From Azospirillum sp. TSO35-2 (GTDB lineage Bacteria; Pseudomonadota; Alphaproteobacteria; Azospirillales; Azospirillaceae): a DNA stretch of 64,000 bases. The position numbers were made by a program, and so were the translations under genes. Of the stretch, positions 8,152-17,795 are shown piece after piece. How positions within the stretch are numbered: position 1 is the stretch's first letter; each line of letters opens with the position of its first letter. The stretch is taken from contig NZ_LGRA01000018.1 of NCBI RefSeq assembly GCF_003116095.1, positions 177,439 through 241,438 of the forward strand, read 5' to 3'. A model generated the notes under the pieces. The model ran no database searches. It saw only the letters and a list, made by a program, of their open reading frames with translations, and was not told the DNA's origin.

Positions 8152-9696
8152 GTGAAGATCATGGCCGGCCGCCCGAACCGCAGCGCCTCCCTCCAGACCA
8201 GCGAACCCGATCCGGCGGCCGTCAGCCTGGACAAGGTGAAGGCGATTCTGACCCCGCTCGACCGGGCGCAGAAGTCGAAGCTCTTCGAATTGGTGCGGGC
8301 GGGCCATCTGGAAGACGACCAGATGACGATCGAGGTCGGGCGCCTGATCGTCGCCATGCTGAACGGTCCGCGCACCGAGCACGCGCGCCGCATCTGGACC
8401 GGCTGGTTCGACCCGGTGATGCTGCGCACCGACGCCCTGATGATGGCGGAAACCCGCCCGCCCGGCTGCATGCATGTGGTCGACGCCAGCGCTTGGTGGT
8501 TCGCGCTGCTGCCACATCTGCGCGAGTTGGCCGGGCGGGTGCAGAGCGACATCGCCCAACGCGCCCGCGAGCATCCGCTGGACATCGTCCTCGCCTCCCC
8601 CGCCGCCGATGAGTGGGCGGAGGAGTTGCGCAGCCGGTCGCTGGCGGTTCTGCGCCAGCGCGGCGGCGCCGGTCCGCTGCTGGCCACCGCCAACGCGGAG
8701 CGGACCACCCTGCTGCGCAAGCGCGGCCTTGCCGGCGTCCATCCGCTGACGATGACCGATCTGGCGATGCTGGACGCGATGCTGGAGCATGCCCCGCTGT
8801 GGAAGGGGACGGCGCGCCCGCGCGACCTGATCGGCATGCTGCACGCCACCTCCGTCATGGTCGATCGCGGCGGCGGGTCCGACGGCGCCCTGCTCTACGC
8901 CCTGTCCCTGGTGAACGCGTCGCGCGACCCCGACCAGGCGCTCGCCCTCTATGGCCAGCTCTCCAGCCCGGCCCTGGTCGATTCGGCCCTCGGCCATGTG
9001 CAGTTCGCCTGGCAATGCCTGCGCCAGAAGCTGGAAGACCTCCATCTCGGACGCCCCGCCCCGCCGCAGCTCACCGCCGGTGAAACGGTGGAGCGGCTGA
9101 CCGAGCGCGCCTTCCGCTGGTACGACGCGTTGCAAGGCTTCGGCATCGAGCGCGGCGGCCGCAACTGGGCGGCGGTGTCCTCCGCGGTGGGACGGGTGAC
9201 CGGTCTGGTCGAAGGCGAGGTGGTGCCGGTGCTGAGCCACCGCCTGCTGACGCTCAACGTCACCGCGTCGGTCCTGCCGCTGATGGAGCCGGTCCGCTTC
9301 ATCAACAGCTTCAACCACCGGCTGCGGCGGCGCGGCATCGCCGCGTCCACCAACCCTTGGTTGCCGGCGATCGGCGAGCATCTGGCCAACCTGTTCCGTC
9401 AGGTCGGCGCCGAGGGCCGGGAGAGCGCCCTGGCGGCGATGGCCCGGCTGTGCGAGCTGGCGGAGGAAACCGGCTATCCCATCGAAATGACGGTCATCGA
9501 CAAGACGCTGCTGGCCACCGTGGAACGCGCGTTGCGCGACGGGCGCGAGCTGGACGACGGCGAGAGCCGGCTGATCGAACGCGTGGTCACGATCGCGGCC
9601 GAAGAGCGCCGCAAATGCCGCTGGTGGGTGTCGGGCGAGCTGGTGAGCCTGCTGGACGCGGCGCAGCAGCGCGGCATCGGCCCGGCACCCCGCTGA
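8152..9696 (+). CDS. Unrecognised 514-residue protein
   Basis: No signal peptide, no membrane segment and no motif that I recognise. The sequence is Ala/Leu/Arg-rich and looks all-helical, with features such as LTPLDRAQKSKLFELVRAGH near residue 40, and TNPWLPAIGEHLANLFRQ and AEERRKCRWWVSGELVSLL in the C-terminal third. Start is GTG 8152 or ATG 8161; neither has a clear ribosome site. It stands alone, with gaps of about 190 bases or more on both sides. Codon use matches the neighbours. I make no functional claim. Confidence 0.6.
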   Translation: MKIMAGRPNRSASLQTSEPDPAAVSLDKVKAILTPLDRAQKSKLFELVRAGHLEDDQMTIEVGRLIVAMLNGPRTEHARRIWTGWFDPVMLRTDALMMAETRPPGCMHVVDASAWWFALLPHLRELAGRVQSDIAQRAREHPLDIVLASPAADEWAEELRSRSLAVLRQRGGAGPLLATANAERTTLLRKRGLAGVHPLTMTDLAMLDAMLEHAPLWKGTARPRDLIGMLHATSVMVDRGGGSDGALLYALSLVNASRDPDQALALYGQLSSPALVDSALGHVQFAWQCLRQKLEDLHLGRPAPPQLTAGETVERLTERAFRWYDALQGFGIERGGRNWAAVSSAVGRVTGLVEGEVVPVLSHRLLTLNVTASVLPLMEPVRFINSFNHRLRRRGIAASTNPWLPAIGEHLANLFRQVGAEGRESALAAMARLCELAEETGYPIEMTVIDKTLLATVERALRDGRELDDGESRLIERVVTIAAEERRKCRWWVSGELVSLLDAAQQRGIGPAPR

Positions 9697-9884
9697 CGGC
9701 GCCGGGGACGGCCGCGACCGGCCGGACCCAACCGGGTCCAGGCCCGGTCCGCTGACCACACGGACGTTCCGCATCAAAAGCCTGTTCCAATTCGAAGAAA
9801 ACCCGGGCACCGTCGAGAGGTGGAAGCCAATCCGGGAGCGGAACGCGCGTTCCGAAACCCAAAAGAGGTCAGGGAGACTTCGCA

Positions 9885-11072
9885 ATGAACAGACGCACTC
9901 TTCTCACCACGGCCGCCGCCGCCGCGACGGCCGGCGCGCTCGGCTTCAAGCCGGCCATCCTGCGGGCCCAGCCGGCGGCGGTGAAGGTCGGCTTCGTCGG
10001 CACGCTGTCGGGCCCCGGCGCCGCGCTGGGCAACCATCTGCGCGACGGCTGGCTGGCCGGCGTGGCGCAGTTGAACAACCAGCTCGGCGGCCGGCCGGTC
10101 GAGACGCTGATCATCGACGACGAACTGAAGCCGGACGTCGCCGTCTCCAAGATCCGCGCCGCGCTGGAACGCGACAAGGTCGATTTCGTGGTCGGCGTCG
10201 TCTTCAGCAACATCCTGCAGGCGATCGTCCGCCCGGTCACCGAAAGCGAGACCTTCCTGATCACCGCCAACGCCGGCCCGTCGACCGTCGCCGGCAAGGG
10301 CTGCAGCCCGTTCCTGTTCAGCAGCGCCTACCAGAACGACCAGCCGCACGCGGCGATGGGGCAGGCGGCGCAGGACGCCGGCTACAAGCGGGTCTTCGTG
10401 CTGGTGCCGAACTACCAGGCCGGCAAGGACTCGGTCGCCGGTTTCCGCAGCCGTTTCAAGGGCGAGGTGATCGACGAGGTCTATGTGCCGCTGACCCAGC
10501 TCGATTTCTCGACCGAGATCACCAAGATCGCCGCCGCCAAGCCGGACGCCGTCTTCACCTTCATGCCGGGCGCGCTGGGCGTCAATCTGGTGCGGCAGTA
10601 CCGGCAGGCCGGACTGGGCAGCATCCCCTTCCTGTCGACCTTCACCGTCGACGAATCGACGCTGCCGGCGCAGGGCGACGCGGCGGTCGGCTTCTTCACC
10701 GCGGCGAGCTGGGCGCCCAACCTCGACAACCCGCACAGCCGCCGCTTCGTCCAGGCCTTCGAGGCCGCCTACGGCTACGTCCCGGCCAGCTACGCGGCGC
10801 ACGCCTATGACGCGGCGCACATGCTCGACGCCGCCATCCGGCGGACCGGCGGCGACGTCGCCAACAAGGCGGCGCTGCGGGCCGCCATGGAAAAGGGCGA
10901 CTTCCCGTCGGTGCGCGGCCCGATCCGCCTCGGCGCCAACCATTTCCCGATCCAGGACTTCTGGCTCTGCCAGGTCGCCAAGCGGGCCGACGGCAAGTTC
11001 CAGACCGAGACGGTGCGCAAGGTGCTGGAGGCCGACGTCGACAGCCACGCCGCCGCCTGCCGGATGACCTGA
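9885..11072 (+). CDS. Branched-chain amino acid type ABC transporter substrate-binding protein
   Basis: 395 residues with an N-terminal export signal containing two arginines (MNRRTLLTTAAAAATAGALG), possibly Tat-dependent. The mature part has the periplasmic-binding-protein fold type I pattern (VKVGFVGTLSGPGAALGNHL; GGRPVETLIIDDE; AHAYDAAHMLDAAI), typical of LivJ/LivK-like proteins. First gene of a compact five-gene cluster with two permeases and two ATPases of the Liv type, so it delivers a ligand captured in the periplasm. The natural ligand cannot be read from sequence, since this family also binds amides, urea and aromatic acids. Ribosome site AGGGAG upstream of the ATG. Confidence 0.9.
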   Translation: MNRRTLLTTAAAAATAGALGFKPAILRAQPAAVKVGFVGTLSGPGAALGNHLRDGWLAGVAQLNNQLGGRPVETLIIDDELKPDVAVSKIRAALERDKVDFVVGVVFSNILQAIVRPVTESETFLITANAGPSTVAGKGCSPFLFSSAYQNDQPHAAMGQAAQDAGYKRVFVLVPNYQAGKDSVAGFRSRFKGEVIDEVYVPLTQLDFSTEITKIAAAKPDAVFTFMPGALGVNLVRQYRQAGLGSIPFLSTFTVDESTLPAQGDAAVGFFTAASWAPNLDNPHSRRFVQAFEAAYGYVPASYAAHAYDAAHMLDAAIRRTGGDVANKAALRAAMEKGDFPSVRGPIRLGANHFPIQDFWLCQVAKRADGKFQTETVRKVLEADVDSHAAACRMT

Positions 11073-11085
11073 CGGAGACGGCGCG

Positions 11086-12003
11086 ATGGCGATGCTCCTC
11101 GTCCAAACGCTGAACGGGTTGCAGTTCGGCGTCCTGCTGTTCCTGGTCGCGGCGGGTCTCAGTCTGGTCTTCGGCGTCATGGACCTGATCAACCTGGCGC
11201 ACGGGGTCCAGTACATGCTGGGCGCCTATGTCGCCGCGACGCTGGGGGTGTGGAGCGGCAACTTCTGGCTGGGGGCGCTGCTGTCGCTGCCGGTGAGCCT
11301 GCTGGTCGGGCTGGCGCTGGAATGGCTGGTGTTCCGGCACCTCTACCGGCGCGACCACATGAGCCAGGTGCTCGCCACCTTCGGCGTCATCCTGACGCTG
11401 GACGAGGCGACGCGGGCGCTGTGGGGAAGCGCGCCGTTGAACGTGCTGCAACCGGACGGCCTGCCGGACGGGATCGAGCTGATCCCCGGCCTGCTCTACC
11501 CGACCTACCGGCTGGTGATCATCGCCATCGGCTTCGCGGTGCCGCTGGCGCTGTGGTTCATCGTCGAGCGGACGCGGGCCGGGATGCTGATCCGCGCCGG
11601 CGCGACCAACGCCGCCATGGTGTCGGCGCTGGGTGTGAACATCCGCCGCCTGTTCACCATCGTCTTCGCCTTCGGCGCGATGCTCGCCGGGTTCGCCGGG
11701 GCGCTGGCCAGCCCGATCTTCCCGGTGGCACCGGGCATGGGCGACAACGTGCTGATCCTGTGCTTCGTCGTCATCGTCATCGGCGGCATCGGCTCGATCC
11801 GCGGCGCCTTCCTCGCCGCGCTGCTGGTCGGGCTGCTCGACACGGTGGGGCGGGCCATGCTGCCGGACCTGCTGCGGCTGGTGCTCGACCCGTCCGCCGC
11901 CCGGCAGACCGGGGCGGCGCTGGCCTCGATGCTGGTCTACATCGCCATGGCCGGCATCCTGTTCTTCCGCCCGGCCGGGCTCTTTCCGGGAGCGCGGGCA
12001 TGA
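11086..12003 (+). CDS. livH: ABC transporter permease, LivH type
   Basis: 305 residues, hydrophobic throughout with about eight membrane segments. It starts with the family pattern LVQTLNGLQFGVLLFLVAAGLSLVFGVMDLINLAHG and has the conserved GGIGSIRGAFLAALLVG loop near the C-terminus. It forms the inner-membrane channel with the LivM-type partner. The start lies 13 bases after the binding-protein stop and its stop overlaps the livM start (ATGA), so translation is probably coupled. Confidence 0.92.
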   Translation: MAMLLVQTLNGLQFGVLLFLVAAGLSLVFGVMDLINLAHGVQYMLGAYVAATLGVWSGNFWLGALLSLPVSLLVGLALEWLVFRHLYRRDHMSQVLATFGVILTLDEATRALWGSAPLNVLQPDGLPDGIELIPGLLYPTYRLVIIAIGFAVPLALWFIVERTRAGMLIRAGATNAAMVSALGVNIRRLFTIVFAFGAMLAGFAGALASPIFPVAPGMGDNVLILCFVVIVIGGIGSIRGAFLAALLVGLLDTVGRAMLPDLLRLVLDPSAARQTGAALASMLVYIAMAGILFFRPAGLFPGARA

Positions 12004-12983
12004 GCGGGGTCCTGCGCCGTCAGGCGACGCCGGTCCTCGTCCTGCTGGCGCTCGCCGCCCTGCCCTTCCTGGGCTTCGGCGGCAGCTTCGCCCTCGGCCT
12101 GCTGGCGCGGGCGATGATCCTGGGCATGGCGGCGGTCAGCCTGTCGCTGCTGGTCGGCGGCGCCGGGCTGGTCAGCCTGGGCCAGGCCGCCATGATGGGC
12201 ATCGGCGCCTACACCGTCGCGGCGCTGGACGCCGCCGGCATCACCGAGGGACTGGTGGTCTTCCCCGCCGCCATCGCCGCCGCGGCGCTGTTCGCCCTGG
12301 TCACCGGCGCGGTGTCGCTGCGGACCAGCGGCGTGCATTTCATCATGATCACGCTGGCCTTCGGCCAGATGGCCTTCTTCACCGCGTCCTCGCTCTCCAC
12401 CCTGGGCGGCGACGACGGCTACACGCTCTACGCCCGCACCGAGTGGCTGGGATCGCGGGCGATGGACAACCGGCTGGCCTTCCATTTCCTGTGCCTGGGC
12501 CTGCTGGCGCTGGTGTGGATCCTGGGATCCGTCCTGCTCGCCAGCCGGTTCGGCCGGGTGCTGCGGGCGGCGCGCGAGAACCAGCAGCGGGTGCAGGCGG
12601 TCGGCTTCCAGCCCTACCCGTACCGGCTGGTCGCCTATGTGCTGGCCGGCGCGGTCAGCGGGCTGGCCGGCGCCCTGCTCGCCAACGCGTCGGAGTTCGT
12701 GTCGCCCGCCACCCTGTCCTGGACCCGCTCCGGCGAGCTGCTGTTCATGGTGATCCTCGGCGGGCTCGGCCAGCTCTACGGCGCCATCCTCGGCGCGCTG
12801 GCCATCGTGCTGCTGGAGGAGTGGCTGTCGCACCTGCTGGTCTACTGGCGTCTGGTCTTCGGGCCGCTGCTGGTGCTGTCGGTGCTGTTCCTCCACAACG
12901 GGCTGGCCGGCCTGCCGGCGAGCCTGCGCGCGCGCCGCCCGGGCCGCGCCGCCGGTCTGAAGGGGAGCAACGCCAATGCCTGA
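12000..12983 (+). CDS. livM: ABC transporter permease, LivM type
   Basis: 327 residues, multi-spanning, with the family motifs LVGGAGLVSLGQAAMMGIGA near residue 55 and REN-QQRVQAVGFQPYPYRL near 200. The ATG at 12000 overlaps the livH stop. The reading frame is open upstream inside livH, but that part is not homologous in type and only the 12000 start gives a normal LivM N-terminus. The C-terminus overlaps the livG start by eight bases. Confidence 0.9.
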   Translation: MSGVLRRQATPVLVLLALAALPFLGFGGSFALGLLARAMILGMAAVSLSLLVGGAGLVSLGQAAMMGIGAYTVAALDAAGITEGLVVFPAAIAAAALFALVTGAVSLRTSGVHFIMITLAFGQMAFFTASSLSTLGGDDGYTLYARTEWLGSRAMDNRLAFHFLCLGLLALVWILGSVLLASRFGRVLRAARENQQRVQAVGFQPYPYRLVAYVLAGAVSGLAGALLANASEFVSPATLSWTRSGELLFMVILGGLGQLYGAILGALAIVLLEEWLSHLLVYWRLVFGPLLVLSVLFLHNGLAGLPASLRARRPGRAAGLKGSNANA

Positions 12984-13730
12984 GCCATTGCTGGAGCTGG
13001 ACGGGCTGCGCAAGAGCTTCGGCGCGCTGACCGTCACCAGCGACGTGTCGCTGACCGTGCTGCCCGGCGAGATCCACGCCGTCATCGGCCCGAACGGCGC
13101 CGGCAAGACGACGCTGATCCACCAGATCAGCGGCACGCTGCGCCCCGACCGCGGGACGGTGCGATTCGCCGGGCGGGACGTCACCGCCCTGCCGCTGGAA
13201 CGCCGCGCCCGGCTGGGGCTGGCCCGCAGCTTCCAGATCACCAGCGTCGTTCCCAGCTTCACCGCGCTGGAGAACGTCGCACTGGCGGTGCAGGCGCGCA
13301 GCGGGTCGTCCTTCCGCTTCCTGCGGCCCGCCGCCGGCGAGGCGGCGCTGAACGGCGAGGCGCGGGCAGCGCTCGACACCATCGGGCTGGGGGCCGTTGC
13401 CGGCACGCCCGCGGCGGCGCTGTCGCACGGCGCCAAGCGCCAGCTCGAACTCGCCATCGCCATCGCCATGCGGCCGCGCCTGCTGCTGCTCGACGAACCG
13501 CTGGCGGGGGCCGGGCCGGAGGACACCGAACGGCTGATCGGCATCCTGCGCGGCCTGCGGGCGCGCTACGGCATCCTGCTGGTCGAGCACGACATGCAGG
13601 CCGTCTTCGCGCTCGCCGACCGTGTTTCGGTGCTGGTCTATGGCCGGGTGATCGTCACCGGGACGGTCGCGGAAATCCGCAGCCATCCGGAGGTCCGCAG
13701 GGCCTATCTGGGAGAGGACGAGCTGGCCTG

Positions 13731-13731
<1 letters not shown>
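12976..13731 (+). CDS. livG: ABC transporter ATPase, LivG type
   Basis: 251 residues. Walker A GPNGAGKTTL near residue 37, signature region LSHGAKRQLELAIAI (LSHGA for LSGGQ, common in LivG), Walker B LLLLDEPLAG and an H-loop LVEHDMQAVF. The LivG-type insertion with ITSVVPSFTALENV is present. It is a cytoplasmic ATPase that pairs with LivF to power the two permeases. Overlaps livM at its start and livF at its stop. Confidence 0.92.
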
Positions 13732-14432
<701 letters not shown>

Positions 14433-14450
14433 AGCGGATCACAATCCGCT
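14433..14450 (+). terminator. Small hairpin after livF
   Basis: AGCGGAT and ATCCGCT (7 bp) flank a four-base loop directly after the livF stop codon and before the convergent DUF1810 gene. The following TTCAAGCG resembles part of the inverted-repeat element at 23786-23828, so it may be a remnant of a dispersed intergenic repeat rather than a dedicated terminator. Confidence 0.4.
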
Positions 14451-14885
14451 TCAAGCGCCCAAAAGCCCCAGCGTCGCCTCGTCCATCCGGCCGTCGCAGA
14501 AGCGGGCGAGCGCGGCGTGGTAGGGGGAGCCGGCGTCGTCGGCGACCACGGCGAACAGGGTCATGGAGGAGCGGAACTTCATGTCGTCGGGCGAGCCGAA
14601 GATCGCGTGGAGCGAGCGCTCCGGCACCGCCAGCACGGCGCGGGTGGCCTGATCGAGCCGCGCGCCGAGGATCGGGTGCGCGAGATAGGCCCGCGCCTCG
14701 TCGAGGGAGGCGATGCCGTAGAGCTGGGCGGTCGGCGAGCGGCCAAGCCCGCGCAATTGCGGGAAGACGAACCACATCCAGTGGCTGCGCTTGCGCCCGT
14801 CCCGCAGTTCATTCATCACCGCCGTGAAGACCGGCTCCTGCGCGTCGATGAACCGCTGGAGGTCGAAGGGGTCGTCGGTCGGCAT
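14451..14885 (-). CDS. DUF1810 family protein
   Basis: 144 residues. It has the family pattern FDLQRFIDAQEPVF, then GRKRSHWMWFVFPQLRGLG, then YGIASLDEARAYLAHPILG and a C-terminal Asp/Glu-rich stretch. Small cytoplasmic protein whose biochemical role is not established as far as I know. The ATG at 14885 is preceded by GAGGAG at a good distance, whereas the in-frame ATG at 14900 would place that ribosome site inside the gene. It lies downstream of the GH1 gene on the same strand, 33 bases away. Confidence 0.85.
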   Translation of the reverse strand: MPTDDPFDLQRFIDAQEPVFTAVMNELRDGRKRSHWMWFVFPQLRGLGRSPTAQLYGIASLDEARAYLAHPILGARLDQATRAVLAVPERSLHAIFGSPDDMKFRSSMTLFAVVADDAGSPYHAALARFCDGRMDEATLGLLGA

Positions 14886-14918
14886 GTCACCACTCCTCAT
14901 TGTGCGCCGAAAGCCGCG

Positions 14919-16355
14919 CTACAGGTCCGCCCCATTCCGGGCGATGATGTCGCGATACCAGAAGAAGCTGTCCTTGCGGACGCGCCGGAGATCCCTCTCG
15001 TCCCGCTCGTCGCGGTTCACGTACACGAGGCCGTAGCGCTTCTGGTAGCCGTTCAGCCAGCTCAGGATGTCGGTGAAGGACCAGACGCAATAGCCCAGCA
15101 GATCGACGCCGTCGGACATCGCCGCGCGGCAGGCGGTCAGGTGATCGCGCAGGTAGGCGATGCGGTAGGGGTCATGCACCCGGTCGCCGTCTTCAAGCCT
15201 GTCGAACTCGCCGAGGCCGTTTTCGGTGATCAGGATCGGCAGGCCGTAGCGCGAGGCCAGCCGGCGCAGGCCGATGCGCAGCCCGGTCGGGTCGATCGCC
15301 CAGTCCCAGTTGGTGGTGGCGAGATGCGGGTTGGTCGCCGTCCGGTAGAGCCCCGGCACGCCGCTGGCCGGCGTGGTGCCCTTCTGGCCCGAGGTGTTGA
15401 TGCGCTGCATCGTCACCCCGTCGGGCGGGTTTTCGGTGAAGGTCAGGCTCTGGTAGTAATTCACGCCGATGAAGTCCGGACGGCTTGACGCCAGCAGGTC
15501 CAGGTCCCCGGGCAGCAGGTCCGGCGCCTCGCCGACCTCCCTCAGCCAAGCCAGCGCCGAGCGCGGGTAGCGGCCGAGGCAATAGGGGTCGAGCCACCAA
15601 TGGTTGGTGAACTCCTCGGCGTTCTCGAAGGCCAGCATGTCGGACGGGCTCGCCGAGGCCGGGTAGGCCGGCGAATAGGCGAAGCTCGGGCCGATCCGGC
15701 CGTCCGGGACCCAGCGGCGGAAGGCGGCAATCACCCGCGCGTTGGCCAGGAAGGCGTGGTGGTTGGCCTGGAAGAAGCGCTTGCGGTCCTGGACCGCCGG
15801 CGGGTGGGTGCCGAGCTGGTAGGCGTTGGTCAGGTTGTAGTTCTGCTCGTTGAGCGAGACCCAATGCTTCACCCGGTCGCCGAAGCGCTGGAACAGGATC
15901 ACGCAATAGGCCTCGAAATCATCGATGATCCGCCGGTCCTCCCAGCCCTGATAGGCGTCCTGCAGCGCCTGGGGCAGGTCCCAATGATAGAGCGTCAGCA
16001 CCGGCCGGATGCCATGGGCGAGCAGCCCGTCGATCAGCTGTTCATAGAAGGCCAGCCCGGCCTCGTTCACCGCACCGCGGCCTTCGGGAAGGACGCGCGG
16101 CCAACTGACCGAGAAGCGATAGGCCGTCAGCCCCGCCTCGGCCATCAGCGCGATGTCGTCCGCGAACCGGTGGTAATGGTCGACCGCGACGTCGCCGTTG
16201 CTGCCCTGGAAGGTCCGTCCGGGCTCCTTGCAGAAGCGGTCCCACACCGACGGCCCCTTGCCGTCCGCGTCCCAGGCGCCTTCCACCTGATAGGCGGCCG
16301 ACGCCGCACCCCACAGGAAATCGGCTGGAAACGGACGGAGCGTCGTGTGCTGCAT
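14919..16355 (-). CDS. GH1 glycosidase, 6-phospho-beta-glycosidase-like
   Basis: 478 residues, the usual length of a single-domain family 1 glycosidase. N-terminal FLWGAASAAYQVEGA, acid/base Glu170 in SLNEQN and nucleophile Glu378 in ITENGLGE. Near the C-terminus, Ser432, Lys439 and Tyr441 in LSWLNGYQKRYGLVY reproduce the S-x6-K-x-Y phosphate-binding pattern of 6-phospho-beta-glycosidases; hydrolases of non-phosphorylated glucosides normally have Glu at the Ser position. I therefore infer hydrolysis of a phosphorylated beta-glycoside in the cytoplasm. No matching beta-glucoside PTS gene is adjacent, although two other PTS permeases lie 40 kb away. No signal peptide. Confidence 0.88.
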   Translation of the reverse strand: MQHTTLRPFPADFLWGAASAAYQVEGAWDADGKGPSVWDRFCKEPGRTFQGSNGDVAVDHYHRFADDIALMAEAGLTAYRFSVSWPRVLPEGRGAVNEAGLAFYEQLIDGLLAHGIRPVLTLYHWDLPQALQDAYQGWEDRRIIDDFEAYCVILFQRFGDRVKHWVSLNEQNYNLTNAYQLGTHPPAVQDRKRFFQANHHAFLANARVIAAFRRWVPDGRIGPSFAYSPAYPASASPSDMLAFENAEEFTNHWWLDPYCLGRYPRSALAWLREVGEAPDLLPGDLDLLASSRPDFIGVNYYQSLTFTENPPDGVTMQRINTSGQKGTTPASGVPGLYRTATNPHLATTNWDWAIDPTGLRIGLRRLASRYGLPILITENGLGEFDRLEDGDRVHDPYRIAYLRDHLTACRAAMSDGVDLLGYCVWSFTDILSWLNGYQKRYGLVYVNRDERDERDLRRVRKDSFFWYRDIIARNGADL

Positions 16356-16465
16356 GGATCCTGTCCCAAGCTCTGGCCGGCCGCGGCGGGCCGGGAGCAC
16401 CTCCATATGGGTCGGGCAGCCGGGTGCCGACAGGCCCCACGGCGACCCACCCCAGTTTGCCCCCT

Positions 16466-17269
16466 TCAGGGCAGATGCCGCCTCAGAATGCCGAGCATCA
16501 GGTCCGGCTCCGTCAGGTGTGGCAGATGCCCCTCCGCCTCGGCGATTTCCAGTTGGCAATCGGGAATGCTGTCCCGAATGAACTCCGCGACCTCCATCGG
16601 CACGGCCGGATCCCGGATGGATTGGACCACCACCGTCGGCGTCCCGACCAGCGGCAATCGGCTGCGGACATCCGACGTGAAGATCGTCACCAGCATGGAC
16701 AGCGCGATGTCGGGTTGCATCGCCAGCAGCCCCCTGCTGAATTCGCCGGTGGCGGCGCTGGAGGGTGCGCTCCCCACGATGAACGGGGCGAAACGCTGGG
16801 TCCAGGACACATAATTGTGCCGGGCCGCGTCGAAGATCCCCTCCAAATCCTCCTTCTCGAAGCCGCCCTTGTAGCCATCGACATTCAGGTAGCAGGGCGA
16901 CGGTTCGATCAGAACGAGCTTGCGGAACAGATCCGGACGCCGGATCGACGCCAGGACGCCGATCATGCCGCTCATCGAATGGCCGACATAGCTCACCGGT
17001 CCGGCGTCCACATGCTCCAGCACCGCGATCAGGTCGGTGGCGAAGGCGTCGAGATGGCGGTGCGTGCCGGCGTTGAAGACGGCGGCGCTGCGCCGGTTGC
17101 ACCCCATGAGGTCGAACAGCACGAGGCGGAAGGAGGAGGCGAGCCCATCGGCGATCGGCTGCCAGACCGTTTGATTGCAGCCGAACCCATGCGACAGCAC
17201 GACGGTGTCCGCGCCGGCCCCAAGCACACGGATGTCGTGGATGTCCTCTAAGGCCATCGTCCTCCGCAT
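16466..17269 (-). CDS. RsbQ/KAI2-type alpha/beta hydrolase
   Basis: 267 residues. The alpha/beta-hydrolase triad is visible: Ser98 in GHSMSG, Asp220 and His248 in GHLPHL. The sequence closely follows the RsbQ/KAI2/D14 branch: LSHGFGCNQTVWQPIA, LASIRRPDLFRKLVLIEPSP, CYLNVDGYKGGFE. In Bacillus RsbQ is needed for energy-stress activation of sigma-B, and plant relatives bind karrikin or strigolactone-like butenolides; the substrate here is unknown. No RsbP-like partner is adjacent. Start 17269 has GGAGG just upstream; 17257 is an alternative. It lies upstream of the GH1 gene on the same strand. Confidence 0.82.
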   Translation of the reverse strand: MRRTMALEDIHDIRVLGAGADTVVLSHGFGCNQTVWQPIADGLASSFRLVLFDLMGCNRRSAAVFNAGTHRHLDAFATDLIAVLEHVDAGPVSYVGHSMSGMIGVLASIRRPDLFRKLVLIEPSPCYLNVDGYKGGFEKEDLEGIFDAARHNYVSWTQRFAPFIVGSAPSSAATGEFSRGLLAMQPDIALSMLVTIFTSDVRSRLPLVGTPTVVVQSIRDPAVPMEVAEFIRDSIPDCQLEIAEAEGHLPHLTEPDLMLGILRRHLP

Positions 17270-17436
17270 CGATCCTCCCTGGCACGACAACGTCCTGAAG
17301 GATCATGTAGCGCGGTGGGCGGACCGGTCGATATGTCGAACGATTGATAGTGATCGGCATGTCGCAATGAAACATTGCTTGCTGCACGCGCCCCCTCCGC
17401 CACCCCGGCCGGGATGGCGGAGAGCCTGAAAGGCGT

Positions 17437-17790
17437 TCAGTCCAGGAAGTCCTGGCGCATCGGGGTGAAGATGTCGAGCAGGACCCCCGGCCCGATCGCC
17501 ACGACGCCATGCAGGGCGTTCGACGGGACGATGTAGCCGTCGCCGGCCGACAGGCGCTGGGTGCGGCCGTCGATCGTCACGTCGAAGACGCCGCTCTCCA
17601 CCACCGCGCACTGGTGGTGCGGGTGCCGGTGCGGGGCGCCGACGGCACCCGCGTCGAAGGCGACGCGGGTCATCATCATGGTCGGGTTGTAGCCGAGGAT
17701 CTTGCGGCGGACCCCGCCGCCCAGGTCTTCCCAGGCGACGGCGTCATCCAGGACGAACACGTCCGTCCGGCGGTCGGGAGCGGCGTCCAT
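17437..17790 (-). CDS. kdgF: Cupin, KdgF-like uronate-linearising enzyme
   Basis: 117 residues forming one cupin domain. Metal-ligand motif HRHPHHQCAVVESG (cupin motif 1, near residue 55) and a second motif NALHGVVAIGPG. KdgF proteins convert cyclic unsaturated uronates from pectin or alginate into the open ketouronate that KduI uses. The assignment rests on family and on position: five bases downstream of kduD, which follows kduI. A generic cupin of unknown role cannot be excluded. The upstream-open frame inside kduD is not used. Confidence 0.75.
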   Translation of the reverse strand: MDAAPDRRTDVFVLDDAVAWEDLGGGVRRKILGYNPTMMMTRVAFDAGAVGAPHRHPHHQCAVVESGVFDVTIDGRTQRLSAGDGYIVPSNALHGVVAIGPGVLLDIFTPMRQDFLD

Positions 17791-17795
17791 CGCGT

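Noticed and set aside
14919-16355. Calling the GH1 gene a plain beta-glucosidase
   Set aside because: The S-x6-K-x-Y phosphate-binding residues are present, which favours a phospho-glycosidase.
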